Positions 21,222 through 32,065 of a DNA stretch of 64,000 nt are shown here, in pieces; position 1 is the stretch's first letter; the number at the start of each line of letters is the position of its first letter. A model generated the notes under the pieces. The model was not told the origin of the DNA. It made no database searches and saw nothing but the letters and a program-made list of their open reading frames with translations. The translations under genes and the position numbers were made by a program. This stretch comes from Reticulitermes speratus (Eukaryota > Arthropoda > Insecta > Blattodea > Rhinotermitidae): contig JAJKFL010000003.1 in NCBI GenBank assembly GCA_021186555.1, positions 51,113,630-51,177,629 of the forward strand. The letters are read 5' to 3'.

Positions 21222-21960
21222 TTAGTATTGAAAGGGTAAGTAATATTTTAAACTTAAACACATTTAGAAAAAAAAAGGCCTCTAGAAAATCAAATGTCAC
21301 TTCTCTTTGCACTCGGTTTTCTCAAATATCTTAAAATTTCAGACGCAGTTACTTCAAAATTTATGCACTTATTCAAACGGGAAACTATATTATATATGTG
21401 TATATATATAATACACAAAATCCCTATATTACGCGAACAAAATCACAACAAAGCAGAGACGTCAAAGAATACAACCTGAGTCGTGTATAGACTGTGACAC
21501 ACGGTGGCTAACATAGTACAGTACAAGCAACATCACCACCAACCACGCCCTGCAATGTTCTGTCAGTCCGCCTCCAACTTGATATTGACAGTAAGGTACA
21601 CAGCTGTTACACGAGATGTACAATGCCACAACCATATGTCCTTTCTTCTTGTTAACGATACAGCCATTACACGGATGATGACTGTGTGTGTGTGAGGGGG
21701 CAGATGTAGAGGACAAGCACTTATGTATCGTATTTATAGAAGTTTAAAATTTCATTACATTTCTACCAAAAAAAAAATATATCTGAGAGATGGATTGAGA
21801 CTAAGCAGTTTTCGTAAAGCCAATATCAGTTCACTGTACCTGTTATTACATCAAGTATAATATCTTGCTCAAAGCCCTGATGGCATGGCTCTCTTGCTCC
21901 TCTTTCGAGTACTAAGTATGCGAATCGGCGTTGGCGCGTGCCGCGCTTAGTGTCTATCGA
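21222..21960. other. Unassigned sequence
   Basis: Short microsatellite-like stretches (TATATG near 21390, GTGTGTGTGTG near 21684) and otherwise nothing recognised. Confidence 0.45.
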
Positions 21961-21964
21961 TCTG

Positions 21965-22193
21965 ATGACGCAGAGCCATCTGGCAGCAGTCCGGAGACTT
22001 GATGAGAAATGGAGGCAATTTGGTTACGCAACATTTTTTTCTGCCGTAGTTCTTTTACATGCCGTAAATTCGACGGCTTACTTCCTCCGAAGGAAGTGGG
22101 CTCCGATTTTTCCATCCTTAAAATCCAACGACTCGGTCGGGATCGAACCGGACTTGGGTCCAGTGGCGAGCACGCTAACCACTAGTCACGAGG
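21965..22193 (-). mobile_element. SINE4 (tRNA-derived), 3'-truncated copy
   Basis: Inverted copy: CCATCTGGCAGCAGTCCGGA, then TTTTACATGCCGTAAATTCG, CTTAAAATCCA, and the tRNA-like head complement GCGAGCACGCTAACCACTAG. The B box is GATCGAACC-like. The 3' portion beyond the CAGAGCCATC block is missing. The open frame of 158 codons on the plus strand runs through it and is not a gene. Confidence 0.85.
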
Positions 22194-22433
22194 TCATATT
22201 ACATCAATATTCACAAGATAAGGACAATCACCATCCATTTACACAGGAGCAGCGCCGTGGTAAATGGCCCCCCCCTCCCACATCACAGGCACACACTACA
22301 ATATTATATATATATAACAGACTTTGCTGCACCTTACCCGATGGTGAATACGCTTCGAAGTGCACTTTCTATGGAGTTCTATGGAGCAGTATGTACCATG
22401 TAAACTGGTATTAAATTTTTATGTTGGTTCGAA

Positions 22434-22690
22434 GGTAACTCCATGAAGTACAGTCCCTTATAAGCTAATAATTAGGCAAGTCATCAAGAAATTCCATTAA
22501 TGTTACAAAACAGGAAATTATATTAATATGTGCACATGAAGCCGCCAGTGGTTCATATTCAGGGCAATCTGAATGCATTCAACACTCTCAAAAAGTCCAT
22601 TTTACTAGTATCACCCCTACCAGGCCTACGTACACCAAATGGTCTCTTCCCTTCCGATTTTCCAACTAAAACTCTCTATTCATTTTCTAA
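22434..22690 (-). mobile_element. Degenerate LINE-A 3' end
   Basis: It follows the LINE-A order (ACTCCATGAAGTACAGTCCC, TCATCAAGAAATTCC, CATGAAGCCGCCAGTGG, CCAACTAAAACTCTCTATTC) with heavy divergence and no TTAG tail. Confidence 0.6.
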
Positions 22691-23225
22691 ATGACTTACG
22701 AAAGTATTAATTTTTTTCCTTATCCTAAAATTTCTCTACTCTTTTATTACTTCCTCTGGCTTAGGGTCAAAATACAATTACTGGTTTCCAAAAAAAAAAA
22801 AAATAAGTACAGTGGGCAAAAACAAAGAAGAGTACATTTACGAAAATTTCACCTTTTTTACTTTAAAAATACGAATTAATTAAATGGAATATTTCAGGCT
22901 CAACGATTGGCGTTAATGTAACAAACACCCACTTACAGTCTTCTTAGTTTACATAACAAAGAAACCAAAATGGACGATAACCTTGCAGGGCCTGAAAACA
23001 ATGTATAAAAAATATAAATACAAGAGACCGAAGCATATATTGCTTTCAATGGATTATATGACAAGGTAGTGTTTTTTGTTGTGTAAGAATTTTTCACTAT
23101 GGCTACAATTCTGGAAGTATGCTACTTGGCACAGGGTTAAGATCCTGCGCGTAAGGCAAAATGGCAGTTGGTGAATGGAACAACTGATGACTAATGTTTT
23201 TTACAAGTTTTAAAACTTTCGCGGC
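22691..23225. other. Unassigned AT-rich sequence
   Basis: It includes a poly(A) run near 22790. I recognise no gene or repeat. Confidence 0.45.
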
Positions 23226-23422
23226 GACATTAGTCAATATAGTCTTCTCGGGCGCACAGCCGCGTCAACTCGTTTGAATACAACTTTTCGGGGACTAGCT
23301 CCGTCCCCATCCTCAGGCAAAGGGAGGATGCCTGAGGATGGGGACGGAGCTAGTCCCCGAAACGTTATATTCAAACGAGTTGACGCGGATGTGCGCCCGA
23401 GAAGACTATATTGACCAATGTC
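23226..23422. mobile_element. Compact foldback with GC-rich arms (copy 4)
   Basis: Arms 23226-23319 and 23329-23422 pair over about 94 bp (GACGGAGCTAGTCCCCG and its complement, plus AACTCGTTTGAAT). The core on the plus strand is CUGAGGA, U, GGGGAC..GUCCCC, GAAAC. This is the same layout as the other foldbacks but with G at position 7 and no clear two-base stem III. There is no coding capacity. Confidence 0.6.
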
Positions 23423-23477
23423 TGTATTGTTTCTCTTGCTGTAACTAAGAAATGCTTTAATAAAAATTTTATTATAC

Positions 23478-23868
23478 AGGGTTATTCAAAATGATTGTCG
23501 GGGTTTTAACAACTTGTCATACACAATACACTTGAGATAAGAGTATATGTATTTTCTTTATTTAATAGAACAACACTCCAAGTTTTTGTGACATACCTTA
23601 CAGGTGCTCTATATGTCACCCTTTGTGATTCTACAAACATCAACACGATAATCGAGTTCGTTCCAAACTTTTTCTAACATGTCAGCGGTGATGGTTTCAA
23701 TGGCGGTTCTGATTCGTACCTTCAGTTCCGGGATAATTGCGGGAAGAGGAGGAACATAAACGTGATCCTTGACGTAACCCCATACAAAGAAATGACATGG
23801 GGTTGCATCTGGAGAACGAGGTGGCCAAGTTGTTAAAACCCCGACAATCATTTTGAATAATCGTGTAT
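23478..23868 (-). mobile_element. Internally deleted Tc1/mariner-type transposon
   Basis: Terminal inverted repeats of about 38 bp (GGGTTATTCAAAATGATTGT then CGGGGTTTTAACAACTTG) lie at both ends, next to TA-rich flanks. The minus strand keeps the C-terminal end of a transposase: WPPRSPDATPCHFF, WGYVKDHVYVPPLP, VWNELDYRVDVCRITKGD. In the family, WPPxSPDxTPxDFF is the region of the third catalytic acid; here H replaces D before FF. The N-terminal and central domains are gone, joined directly to the 5' inverted repeat. It could move only with a transposase supplied elsewhere. Confidence 0.85.
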
Positions 23869-24127
23869 TTATCATTGACTTTCCCTGTATTTGTATGTTA
23901 CGTTAATCATTAGTCATAGATAATAAAAAAGGCAATGCTCGGGCATTTGGCAAGTTACTTGTTATTACTCTTTATAACAATTAAACTCGTTACGAAGCGT
24001 TACACTGTCGTTACACAAAGAGGTCGACAGTAGGATTGTAAAATACATTTATTGTCAGTTTTTGTTAGATCTGAAGTTCTCAGAACAGTGTTAGTACAGA
24101 TTCAGTTCCTCTCATATGTGACAGTGT
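23869..24127. other. Unassigned spacer between two mariner-type ends
   Basis: It lies between two related transposon ends, and I recognise nothing in it. Confidence 0.4.
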
Positions 24128-24226
24128 AACCCCATACAAAGAAATCACATGGGATTGCATCTGGAGAACGAGGTGGCCAATTTGTTAAAACCCCGACAAT
24201 CATTTTGAATAACCCTGTATATAAAA
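24128..24226 (-). mobile_element. Second mariner-type end fragment
   Basis: About 95 bp match 23777-23868 in the same orientation. They run from AACCCCATACAAAGAAAT through GGTGGCCAATTTGTTAAAAC to the inverted end AATCATTTTGAATAACCCTG. The minus strand reads NWPPRSPDAIPCDFF, keeping D where the neighbouring copy has H. The other terminus is missing. Confidence 0.8.
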
Positions 24227-24776
24227 GAAACCAAAATTAAACATCTCACACTATTCATTTCCATGCCATATAAAAAGAATATGTAGAGAAGAGGATTTTT
24301 GGGTCATCTGTGTTACAAAATGTTATCCTGTGGACATCTTCACTAAAAACATTTAAACAAAAATGGTCGCGACACAAAATAAAGTATCTTTTATAGTACA
24401 TGTTGGAAGAATTTATATATGTTATTTGAACAGAGTGTCAACACGTTATATAGACTAGTCTTTTCAGAATGCATGATGCTGCTGTTGATGCTGTGAGGTA
24501 CAGTACCTCAAAGTTCGTTTTTATTACGCAAATGCTACACGCTATGTTACTAACGCAAGAGCTGCTCACACGCTGGACATGTTTTGAAAAGAGCAGCATA
24601 AAAGGGATACACAAAAAAATAGAGAAAATTACTGTAGGTACATGATGAAAAGTCTCATTCAGGTGCAGCGTTCGAAATGGATTCGGAAAAGGGACATCCT
24701 GGTTCCCTGTACATAGTTTCGATATCTTTGATCTATATCTGTTAATAGGAACTACTTTGTCTCTGTATGTATTAGT
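24227..24776. other. Unassigned sequence
   Basis: I recognise no gene or repeat here. Confidence 0.45.
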
Positions 24777-24804
24777 TTGTGTGTATGTGTGTGTGTGTGT
24801 GTGT
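24777..24804. repeat. (GT)n microsatellite
   Basis: A short GT/GTAT run. Confidence 0.9.
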
Positions 24805-24918
24805 AAGGAGACAAGTCCATTCGAATCAACAGGAAATGAGAAATTTTAAATTATCGTGGTTTTCTCCAGGAATCTCTCGCAAGTTCTCGGAAATTACTAG
24901 TCGGCAACACCTCAGCAG

Positions 24919-25183
24919 GCCGATCCCAGTGGCCGTGCGGTCTAAGGTGTGGGTATTCGGCCGCTCGCTTACTGGGATTGTGGGTTCGAATCCCACAGGG
25001 GGCATGGATGTCTGTCTGTTGTGAGTGTTGTGTGTTGTCAGGTAGAGGTCTCTGCGACGGGCTGATCACTCGTCCAGAGGAGTCCTACCGACTGTGGTGT
25101 GTCTAAAGTGTGTGACCGTGAAGCCTCGACGAAACGAGGAGGCCCAGGCCCGTATAGGACTGTCGAGCCATAGGAAAAAAAAA
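24919..25183 (+). mobile_element. SINE1 (tRNA-Leu-derived) with 12-bp TSD
   Basis: ACACCTCAGCAG at 24907-24918 and 25184-25195 is an exact target duplication. The head is GCCGATCCCAGTGGCCGTGC, with the B box GGGTTCGAATCCC intact. The body ends GACTGTCGAGCCATAGG plus poly(A). This is one of the least diverged SINE1 copies in the window. Confidence 0.97.
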
Positions 25184-25195
25184 ACACCTCAGCAG

Positions 25196-25515
25196 GATAA
25201 TCTTACAAAATTACAAAAAACAAAAATAAGAAGACAGAGAGGCAGAAATAAAAGACTAGAAAAAGATTGGGGCGGGGGGGGACAAAGGGGAAAAAAAGAA
25301 AGAATTATTTTGAATATTGCTACTTCCTGTGACATGACGACATCAAATTTCCAGACAGATATCAACATTTCAAAGTTTCTCCGAAACACTAATATCCTTC
25401 TACCAGAACACACGGAGTTATATCCCAGAAGTCGGTATTACTTTTTACTGATGGCTGTACGAACCTTGTATCTCACAATGCAAATTTTGGAAATCCGAAA
25501 TTTTTAACATTATTT
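25196..25515. other. Unassigned sequence
   Basis: A Lys/Arg-rich frame (25094-25507, +) begins inside SINE1 and is not a convincing gene. Confidence 0.4.
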
Positions 25516-25518
25516 TTT

Positions 25519-25790
25519 TTTTAAATAATGTATTGATTTTTATTAGTTCTACAATCAGATCTAACACTTTGTTTTTAAAAAACCTATTTTGGCTACTAGT
25601 TTCGGCTTATATAGAAACCATAAGCTGGAGAACTCCAGATGTCTTGTAAGTAGGAGAGGAGTTTTTTCAGCTTATAGTCTCTGTTATGGCCTGATGATGG
25701 CTCTTATAAGCCGAAACTAGTAGCCAAAATAGGTTTTTTAAAAAACGGAATGATGGATCTGACTGTAGAACTAATAATAATGAGTACATT
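25519..25790. mobile_element. Foldback element with hammerhead-like motif (copy 5)
   Basis: The left arm (about 25525-25617) and right arm (about 25705-25785) pair, including AACCTATTTTGGCTACTAGT and its complement. The right arm carries the complete core on the plus strand; the left arm keeps only the GAAAC half. The two arms differ by small indels. There is no coding capacity. Confidence 0.65.
25686..25735 (+). ncRNA. Hammerhead-like ribozyme motif
   Basis: Stem I UGGC, core CUGAUGA, extra U, stem II GGC..GCC with loop UCUUAUAA, GAAAC, loop UA, GU, A, then stem I GCCA directly after the cleavage position. C3 is left unpaired, as in the classical core. The extra U is the only departure, so this is the best candidate in the window for a test of self-cleavage. 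Confidence 0.5.
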
Positions 25791-26284
25791 CTTGTAATCT
25801 GTGTGCCAACGGGGATGTCATTTTTTAAATAACAAAAAAATCTTAATTCGTGTTGTCCTTAAAAATGGCGAAACATTATAAAAATATTACATAAAATAAC
25901 CAACACCGTACTATTTACTTTAGCGCACTCTTACAAAAGGAATGCTGAGTCAGCAAACCGAACGTACATAGGCCTACGTATAATGTAATATTGAGCTCGT
26001 TCGCGTAACCACTGTTGCCGTGGAAAAGCAATAAGTATTAAATATTATGAAAGTGTGTGTCTGTATTCTTGCTTTAGTTACCCAGCATGCAAATCGCATC
26101 TTGTATGCGCTGTATTATATTGTCGTCTGTGGCCTGTCCGGATCTACAATATTTTTTCACATTATCTCACAAACGGCACGATTTTCGGAAAAACTTTATC
26201 GAATAAAAAATGTGTGTTTTGATTTTCTCGACAATTTTCGTCTGCAAAATTTGTCATCCTGAGAAGAAATCAGTGAGGTATTAC
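25791..26284. other. Unassigned AT-rich sequence
   Basis: I recognise no gene or repeat here. Confidence 0.4.
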
Positions 26285-26505
26285 CATAAATGTACATAGA
26301 TCTTCATGTAAAGTAACCGTTATTCTTGTCAGATTTAAAATAAACATGAACAGTATCGACAGATTTTCGAAAAATCCACAAATAATAAATTTCATGAAAA
26401 TCCGTCCAGTGGGTGCCGAGTTTTTCCATGCGTACGGACAGGCATGACGAAGGTAATTTTAGTCGCTTTTCGCAATTTTGCCAACGTCGCAAAAAACTCG
26501 ACTCA
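26285..26505 (-). repeat. Dispersed repeat shared with 39.38-39.60 kb
   Basis: It contains TTTCATGAAAATCCGTCCAG, GATTTTCGAAAAATCC, a CGTACGGACAGGCATGACG block and GCTTTTCGCAATTTTGCC. The same blocks occur inverted at 39385-39600. The family is unknown; it has no frame and no clear terminal repeats. Confidence 0.7.
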
Positions 26506-27319
26506 GCTTATTGTAACATGTCTACTGAATATGCCGTCATCCTACCATCTCCTTATGTGTGTTCCTCACAGTATCCATTGTTATTATATGCATTTCCTTT
26601 AACAAATTTTCTCATCCCTTTCCTGGAAGCTCCAGTACATTGAGGGAAATCAGGAGTAAAACCTGGGATCTTCTTGAGGCCACCAGGTCTTCTCGGTTTT
26701 TCACTGAGGGAAGAAATTTCAAGCACCGTCTCCTTTCCACTGCCCAAGAATAAGTTTCAAACAAACTTTTGAAAAGAAAGAGCCTGCCGCTATTTTGTCT
26801 TCTTCAGCTACTGCCAGACATCGATTTTAATCAAATCGATGTCTCTCCTTTTTATCTGTTTTTTCCCCTTCCGTCTCTCGTTTTTTACAGAAAAGATCCT
26901 CGCATTTTCTTCTCCCTTTTTCATATATATTTTGTTGGTACTTGTCTTTGATGCCGGACGGACAACATATCAATTTGCAACCCGCTGTGACTATTATTTC
27001 TATAAACTTCCCTTCATACAGAACTCCCCATACTAGCCCCGTCTTCCACTCCGAAAACCAAATTGATGAGATCAATGAGATGAAGAGGACGGACCGACTT
27101 TTTAAGTTCTTATGACGACACATTGCTCTCTCCCCCCTCCCGCTCCTCGTTCTCTGTATACCACCCCTATAATCATAATAAAAACGTATGAAAAAAATTA
27201 CTTACCAACATCCAAAGACAAACATTGCTGTCACTAAGATTCAAACTTGCATGATTAGTTTCGGTCATTTCATTAATTATATTACTAATATATTAAAGAA
27301 CAATATTGATTAAATTCTT
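26506..27319. other. Unassigned sequence
   Basis: Several overlapping 60-98 codon frames on both strands have no recognised family. Confidence 0.4.
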
Positions 27320-27560
27320 CATTTAGAAGCTAGCAGTCAGTCAACTACTCACGAAATTCTCCCTAATTTATACAACCAGAAAATTCATTACCATATTCAC
27401 AAGAATCCGTCAGTGGTGCCACGTAAGCAGAGTTCAGTTCAAATGTCACCACTTTATTCCCTGAAGAAGTATTTCAATACTACCACACCATCTACAACTA
27501 GGTTTCAAAAGAGAATTCTTCCCTTAAGCATTTCCGAGTAAAACTTTGTACTCATTAATT
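27320..27560 (-). mobile_element. Degenerate LINE-A 3' end
   Basis: Landmarks in LINE-A order: GCTAGCAGTCAGTCAACTAC, ACGAAATTCTCC, GAAAATTCATTACC, TTCACAAGAATCCGTCAGTG. It is strongly diverged. Confidence 0.55.
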
Positions 27561-27663
27561 ATGTCCTCCATGCAAGGCTACTTCCTTTACCAATTCATTT
27601 TTCCTTGATTTGATAAGCTTACTAAATTTCGGTGACGCGTAAAAATCATGGAACTGCTCATTA

Positions 27664-28238
27664 TACAGAGTGTTTCATAAATCCCTCCGGGATTTCGGAG
27701 GTCTGTAGCTCAGGAGCCAAATCACATACGGGGGATGAGAGCATGTCAGTGAAAAGAGTACATATCCAAGTTTTGAACCTATCTTACAAGTGTTCAATAT
27801 GTCCCCCTTTGGTGACTCGACAGACGTCAAACTATCGTACGAGGTCCACAGTCCCAGGCGATGGTCCCGGCCTACCTGTTCGTTTTGCGACACACAAACA
27901 GCCAGTTTCCTCGAATTTTCTATACCAGTCTCTTACTGTTTTGTCCGTTGGTGGTTCTGTACGATACTTGGTTCGAAAACCACGTTGCACTGTTACAATT
28001 GACTGGGTTTTAGCAAATTGCAGGACACAAAAAGCTTTCTGTTCACCTGAAAACGCCATGTTTGCACACCACTGCCTCCTAGCGGAGAAACGGGTAACTA
28101 CGCCATCGCATCTGTCACGAAGAAACGTTTACATTTCCTCTATCCGTTGGCATGCTTTTATCTCTTATATGTGGGTTTGCTACTGCACGGCCAAGCCTCT
28201 AAATCCCGGATTGACGTATGAAACACGCTGTACAATTT
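27664..28238 (-). mobile_element. Internally deleted Tc1/mariner-type transposon with DUF4817-like N terminus
   Basis: The ends TACAGAGTGTTTCATAAATC and the inverted TACAGCGTGTTTCATACGTC are bounded by TA. The minus strand encodes MAFSGEQKAFCVLQFAKTQS, then PTDKTVRDWYRKFEETGCLC and a GRPGPSP linker. This is the N-terminal helix-turn-helix region seen in DUF4817-type insect transposases. After about 75 codons it jumps to sequence matching the transposase C terminus (SPKGDILNTCK), so the catalytic DDE core is deleted. The 212-codon plus-strand frame is antisense. Confidence 0.85.
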
Positions 28239-28440
28239 TATACAATAGTCTGTCACTTCCTACCTCTTAGGCCCAAACATTCTACTCAGAAAATTGTTCT
28301 CAAACAATTTTACAATCCGTCCTTAATATGACAGGTTAGTTAGTACACCAAATAAAATGACACAATCAGTTGCAGGTTATCATCTGCTTCAGCAAGAATT
28401 GCCTCATCATCGGTAAACAGAATGTTGTTAACCACGGATG

Positions 28441-28727
28441 TATGTAAGGTAAAGTTCAACCTAGAACAGGCCATGAAAGCCCAGAGGAGGAGTAGAGGTA
28501 TAGCTCTACTCTTTCTTCAACCTCGACTTTAGATGGAGGTGGGTGGTCAAAGCCACGCCCCGGCCGCTTTACCCCGGGAAAGAGACCCGGTACCCATTGT
28601 ACATGAGGCTCGATGCGTTCCAGGGCCGGTGTGGACGGGTGTGGAATATCTCACCCTACCGGGATTCGATGCCCGGACTATCCAGCCCGTGCCGAGTCTC
28701 TATACAACTACGCTACCCCGGCCCTGA
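28441..28727 (-). mobile_element. SINE2 (tRNA-derived)
   Basis: It runs from the tail complement GTAAAGTTCAACCTAGAACA, through CCACGCCCCGGCCGCTTTAC, to the B-box complement GGGATTCGATGCCC and an A-box region ending TACGCTACCCCGGCC. It is full length at about 287 bp. It shows the usual short form without the LINE-like middle. Confidence 0.9.
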
Positions 28728-30639
28728 CGATTATATGTACTGTGATTTATTCGAAAGTGATTTTTAGTTTATTTTCAAATTGTATTAAAACACTGCTTAT
28801 ATATGTGCATAAAGGACTGTTGGTGATTATGGACAACCTATTCTGATTCCCTGATTTATTTCTACCATTTTACTTATTACAGTCTCTTCTTCATTTAAGG
28901 CAATTTTTGTATAAATTGTGTACCATTCCTATAAATGTTGTAGGGAAGCTTTATCTACCATTATTTGCCAGTGTACAGGGAGGCATTTTTCTGTTACAAT
29001 TATTCCATTTATAAATAATTATACTATATTAAAGCCGAAACAATTGACTCCAACTTGCAAATATCTCGGTTAAATAACACGTTACGTCATAAAATACGTA
29101 TTTTTCTCATATTTACGAGAATTAAGACAGCTAACTTCGTTAGTAAAGTCCTTTTTGACAGGCTGGTTGTTTCGCGCTTACACATACATCCTCCGCCTTT
29201 AAGAACCCTACATTTTCTTATGGAGACACAAAACAGCATTTTGTACATAATGTTGCTTTGTGTGCAGAATAGGTTATAAAAACGTCGAATGTTATTCTTA
29301 TGGATATACAAACCTCCATTACGGGTTTCTTGTTTAGATATGTGCAGAACTAAGTGCGTTACACAGGCAGACAAAACTACTGGTACCTTGTTATGTTGGA
29401 GAAAGGAGAGAGCCTGAGTGCAACAATGGTACAAAGTTCTGTACGGAGAGGAGAGAAGGTACTCCTGAACAGGGAACATTCCTACAGGAAGGACCAGTAA
29501 CACAGAAAAGCAGTTTCTAAAAAGTTTAGTGCTGTTCGAAGTAACAGACGATGGAAAAAGTAGAGAAATTCGGTAGCAATAAATGTGTCATGCCATTGTT
29601 AGAATACTTTGTAGTCGATCTATTACTTAAAAGGTTACACAAATTTTAAACGTTTTAACTGACAAATTTTAAATTTTATTTTAATTCTAAACGTCTACAT
29701 TATCAGACATACGTGCTATTACGTAGATATTATGATAAGGTACGATATTGTCGTACAACTGTTAAAACATGCAATAATTTTTTGTAACAATGGGAATCTC
29801 TGAGACAATTAAGTTTTGACAGATATATAGGATATTTGCAATTGCTTCAAGAAAAGGCTGAATGAAAAATATAGATCCCGTAGCAATTTATACTCTCGGT
29901 ACACACCAACATCTTCAAGATCATAGACTGTAAAGTAATTTGACCATGTTTATCAAAGACAAAATTGTGTAACACCAAAGTCGTTCTGTGCTTTATGTTT
30001 TTGGTTTTGGCATTTGTGGTTCCTTAAAAGACTTTTCAGTTTTATTAGCCTATATTGGTTGAATAGTAATACAATTTATAATTGATAAATTAGAAATGAT
30101 TTTGAAGAAAATGGCCATATTCTCATACAGGTATTACACAAAAATTTGCCTGGGCAGAAAATGAAATCCACAACAATTAGTCGATATAGCTCGTTTCACT
30201 GCCTTTGTTCAACAGGGCCACAACCCGACTAGCTACAATTCTATAGAATTACCTCTACATTAGCCTTCTCGGTATCATTAGTCTAGAGTATATGGGAAAC
30301 TAATTTCAAGATCGTCAGATGATAAATTGATTACGGTCGAACTTTTGAAGAAGCTCAGATCTAAAAGAACACGGAGTCAGGATATAATTTGATTTGTATA
30401 AATTTATATGCAGATCATAGCTGGTGCCTGCTGGGAGAGATCAGCGACTCAGAGACACTCAGGTCAAGGGAAGAGGCTGGGTGTGCCAACGGACACCCGC
30501 TGAGAAATGAATCAGGAACAACACAAAATGAGATCCACTAACAATGGATGTGCTGCTGAATTAATTTGTAATACTGACTTCTCTTCGAATGCATCAGGAA
30601 TAATTATCTACTGATATGCAATTACGTAAGCACATGCAG
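28728..30639. other. Unassigned AT-rich sequence
   Basis: This is the longest stretch in which I recognise nothing. The minus-strand frame of 138 codons at 29087-29503 has no family resemblance I can name, no signal peptide I trust, and runs through AT-rich sequence. Confidence 0.4.
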
Positions 30640-30745
30640 ACAGGTTGTCATGGTGTAGACAAGAGCTTACTCCTATGAAAATCAAAGAATAACATGGAAA
30701 TTCAGGGTTCCATAAATGGCAGGGAATTTGAGTAACGACAATTCG
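30640..30745 (+). mobile_element. Degenerate LINE-A 3' fragment
   Basis: ATTCAGGGTTCCATAAATGG followed by CAGGGAATTTGAGT resembles the AACCTTTGGGTTCCATAAA and GAAATTTCTTGAC blocks of LINE-A. It is short and uncertain. Confidence 0.4.
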
Positions 30746-31019
30746 AGCACAGAAAACAATAACTGTTCAGGCAGTGACACTTCCATTTGTTCCATTAGTA
30801 TTTTACAAATTTCTGGCTTGAAATACAAAATTAAGGCCCAGAACAGAAGAAGACCAATATGGCCTCCAAACTGACTATGATATGTCTGCAGTAATGATGG
30901 CTAGATAGCAAAGATGCATGAAGAATGTTGATACAGTCCTTCACACTTTGCAAGCTGTTCATAAATATTTGTACCTATGATTACATAAGTAGGAACTGCA
31001 TGTTTTTACTTCTCGGCAT

Positions 31020-31890
31020 ATATTATTAGGGTGGTCAGGTCACGGAATATGAGATGGGCGGGGCATGTGACAGCCTTGGGATCTCAAGGAAATGAATATA
31101 AGGTGTTGGTGATAAAACATGAGGGAAAGGGGTGTTTGGATGACCTGAAGGAAAGGGACAATTTGGATGACGTGAATGAAAGCGCCTGTTTGTATTACCT
31201 GAAGTAAAGAGACAGTTTGGATGATCTGAAGGAAAGAGAATGTTTGGATTACCTGAAGGAAAGGGGTGTTAGGATGACCTGAAGGAAAGCGACTGTTTGG
31301 ATTACCTGAAGGAAAGCGACTCTTTGTATTACCTGAAGTAAAGGGACAATTTGGATGACGTGAATGAAAGCGCCTGTTTGTATTACCTGAAGTAAAGGGA
31401 CAGTTTGGATGATCTGAAGGAAAGAGAATGTTTGGATTACCTGAAGGAAAGGGGTGTTAGGATGACCTGAAGGAAAGCGACTGTTTGGATTACCTGAAGG
31501 AAAGCGACTCTTTGTATTACCTTAAGTAAAGGGACAATTTGGATGATGTGAATGAATTCGCCTGTTTGTATTACCTGAAGTAAAGGGACAGTTTGGATGA
31601 TCTGATGGAAAGAGAATGTTTGGATTACCTGAAGGAAAGGGATGTTAGGACGACCTGAAGGAAATCGACTCTTTGGATTACCTGAAGGAAAGCGACTCTT
31701 TCATGACCTGAAGGAAAGAGATTGTTTGGATGATGTGAAGAAGACCTTCTGGATGATCTACTCGTAGGCAGGAGAATAATGTTCAAATAAATCTAAAGGA
31801 ATGAAACAGGAGGTTGTGTACTCCATCTGGCTCAAGATAGTAACTAGTTTCAGGGTTTTGTTCACATGCTAATAAAACTTCAAATTCCAT
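31020..31890 (+). mobile_element. LINE-A coding fragment with an expanded internal minisatellite
   Basis: The left flank translates as IIRVVRSRNMRWAGHVTALG then EYKVLVIKHEGKG, the expected LINE-A C-terminal order. The right flank resumes with a GRRIMFK-like block and LAQDSN, then CAAATTCCATAAAA. Between them, 31096-31740 is a tandem array. The array therefore grew inside the KPEGKRPL-coding part of the element. Confidence 0.75.
31096..31740. repeat. 27-bp tandem array with about 188-bp higher-order repeat
   Basis: The basic unit contains GATGACCTGAAGGAAAG and TTTG. Seven variants form a larger block: the landmark GATGACGTGAATGAAAGCGC recurs at 31166, 31353 and (with changes) 31542, spaced 187-189 bp. 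Unit length is a multiple of three, and the first units still read as the LINE-A peptide EGKGCLDDLK. Confidence 0.9.
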
Positions 31891-31909
31891 AAAATAAAAA
31901 ATAGTGGTT

Positions 31910-32065
31910 CGCATTCGAAGTCACATAATTCATTTCCACTCCCTCCAATCCTACTTGTATTTATTTAAGAACAATTTTTATATCATCCCATCTATGCCTA
32001 GATCTTCTGAACTGTCACTTTCTTTCTGGTTTTCCCATGAAAAACCTCTATGTTTTCTCTCCCAC
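31910..32065 (-). mobile_element. Degenerate LINE-A fragment
   Basis: CATCCCATCTATGCCTAGAT followed by CTTCTGAACTGTCAC and GGTTTTCCCATGAAAAACC follow the LINE-A block CATCTACGCCTGGGTCTTCC and CCAAAATCC. It is diverged. Confidence 0.5.

Noticed and set aside
21938-22414. 158-codon plus-strand open frame
   Set aside because: It runs through an inverted SINE4 copy, and the remainder is unremarkable.
27632-28270. 212-codon plus-strand open frame, the longest in the window
   Set aside because: It is antisense to the mariner-type element at 27664-28238 and has no protein-family features of its own.
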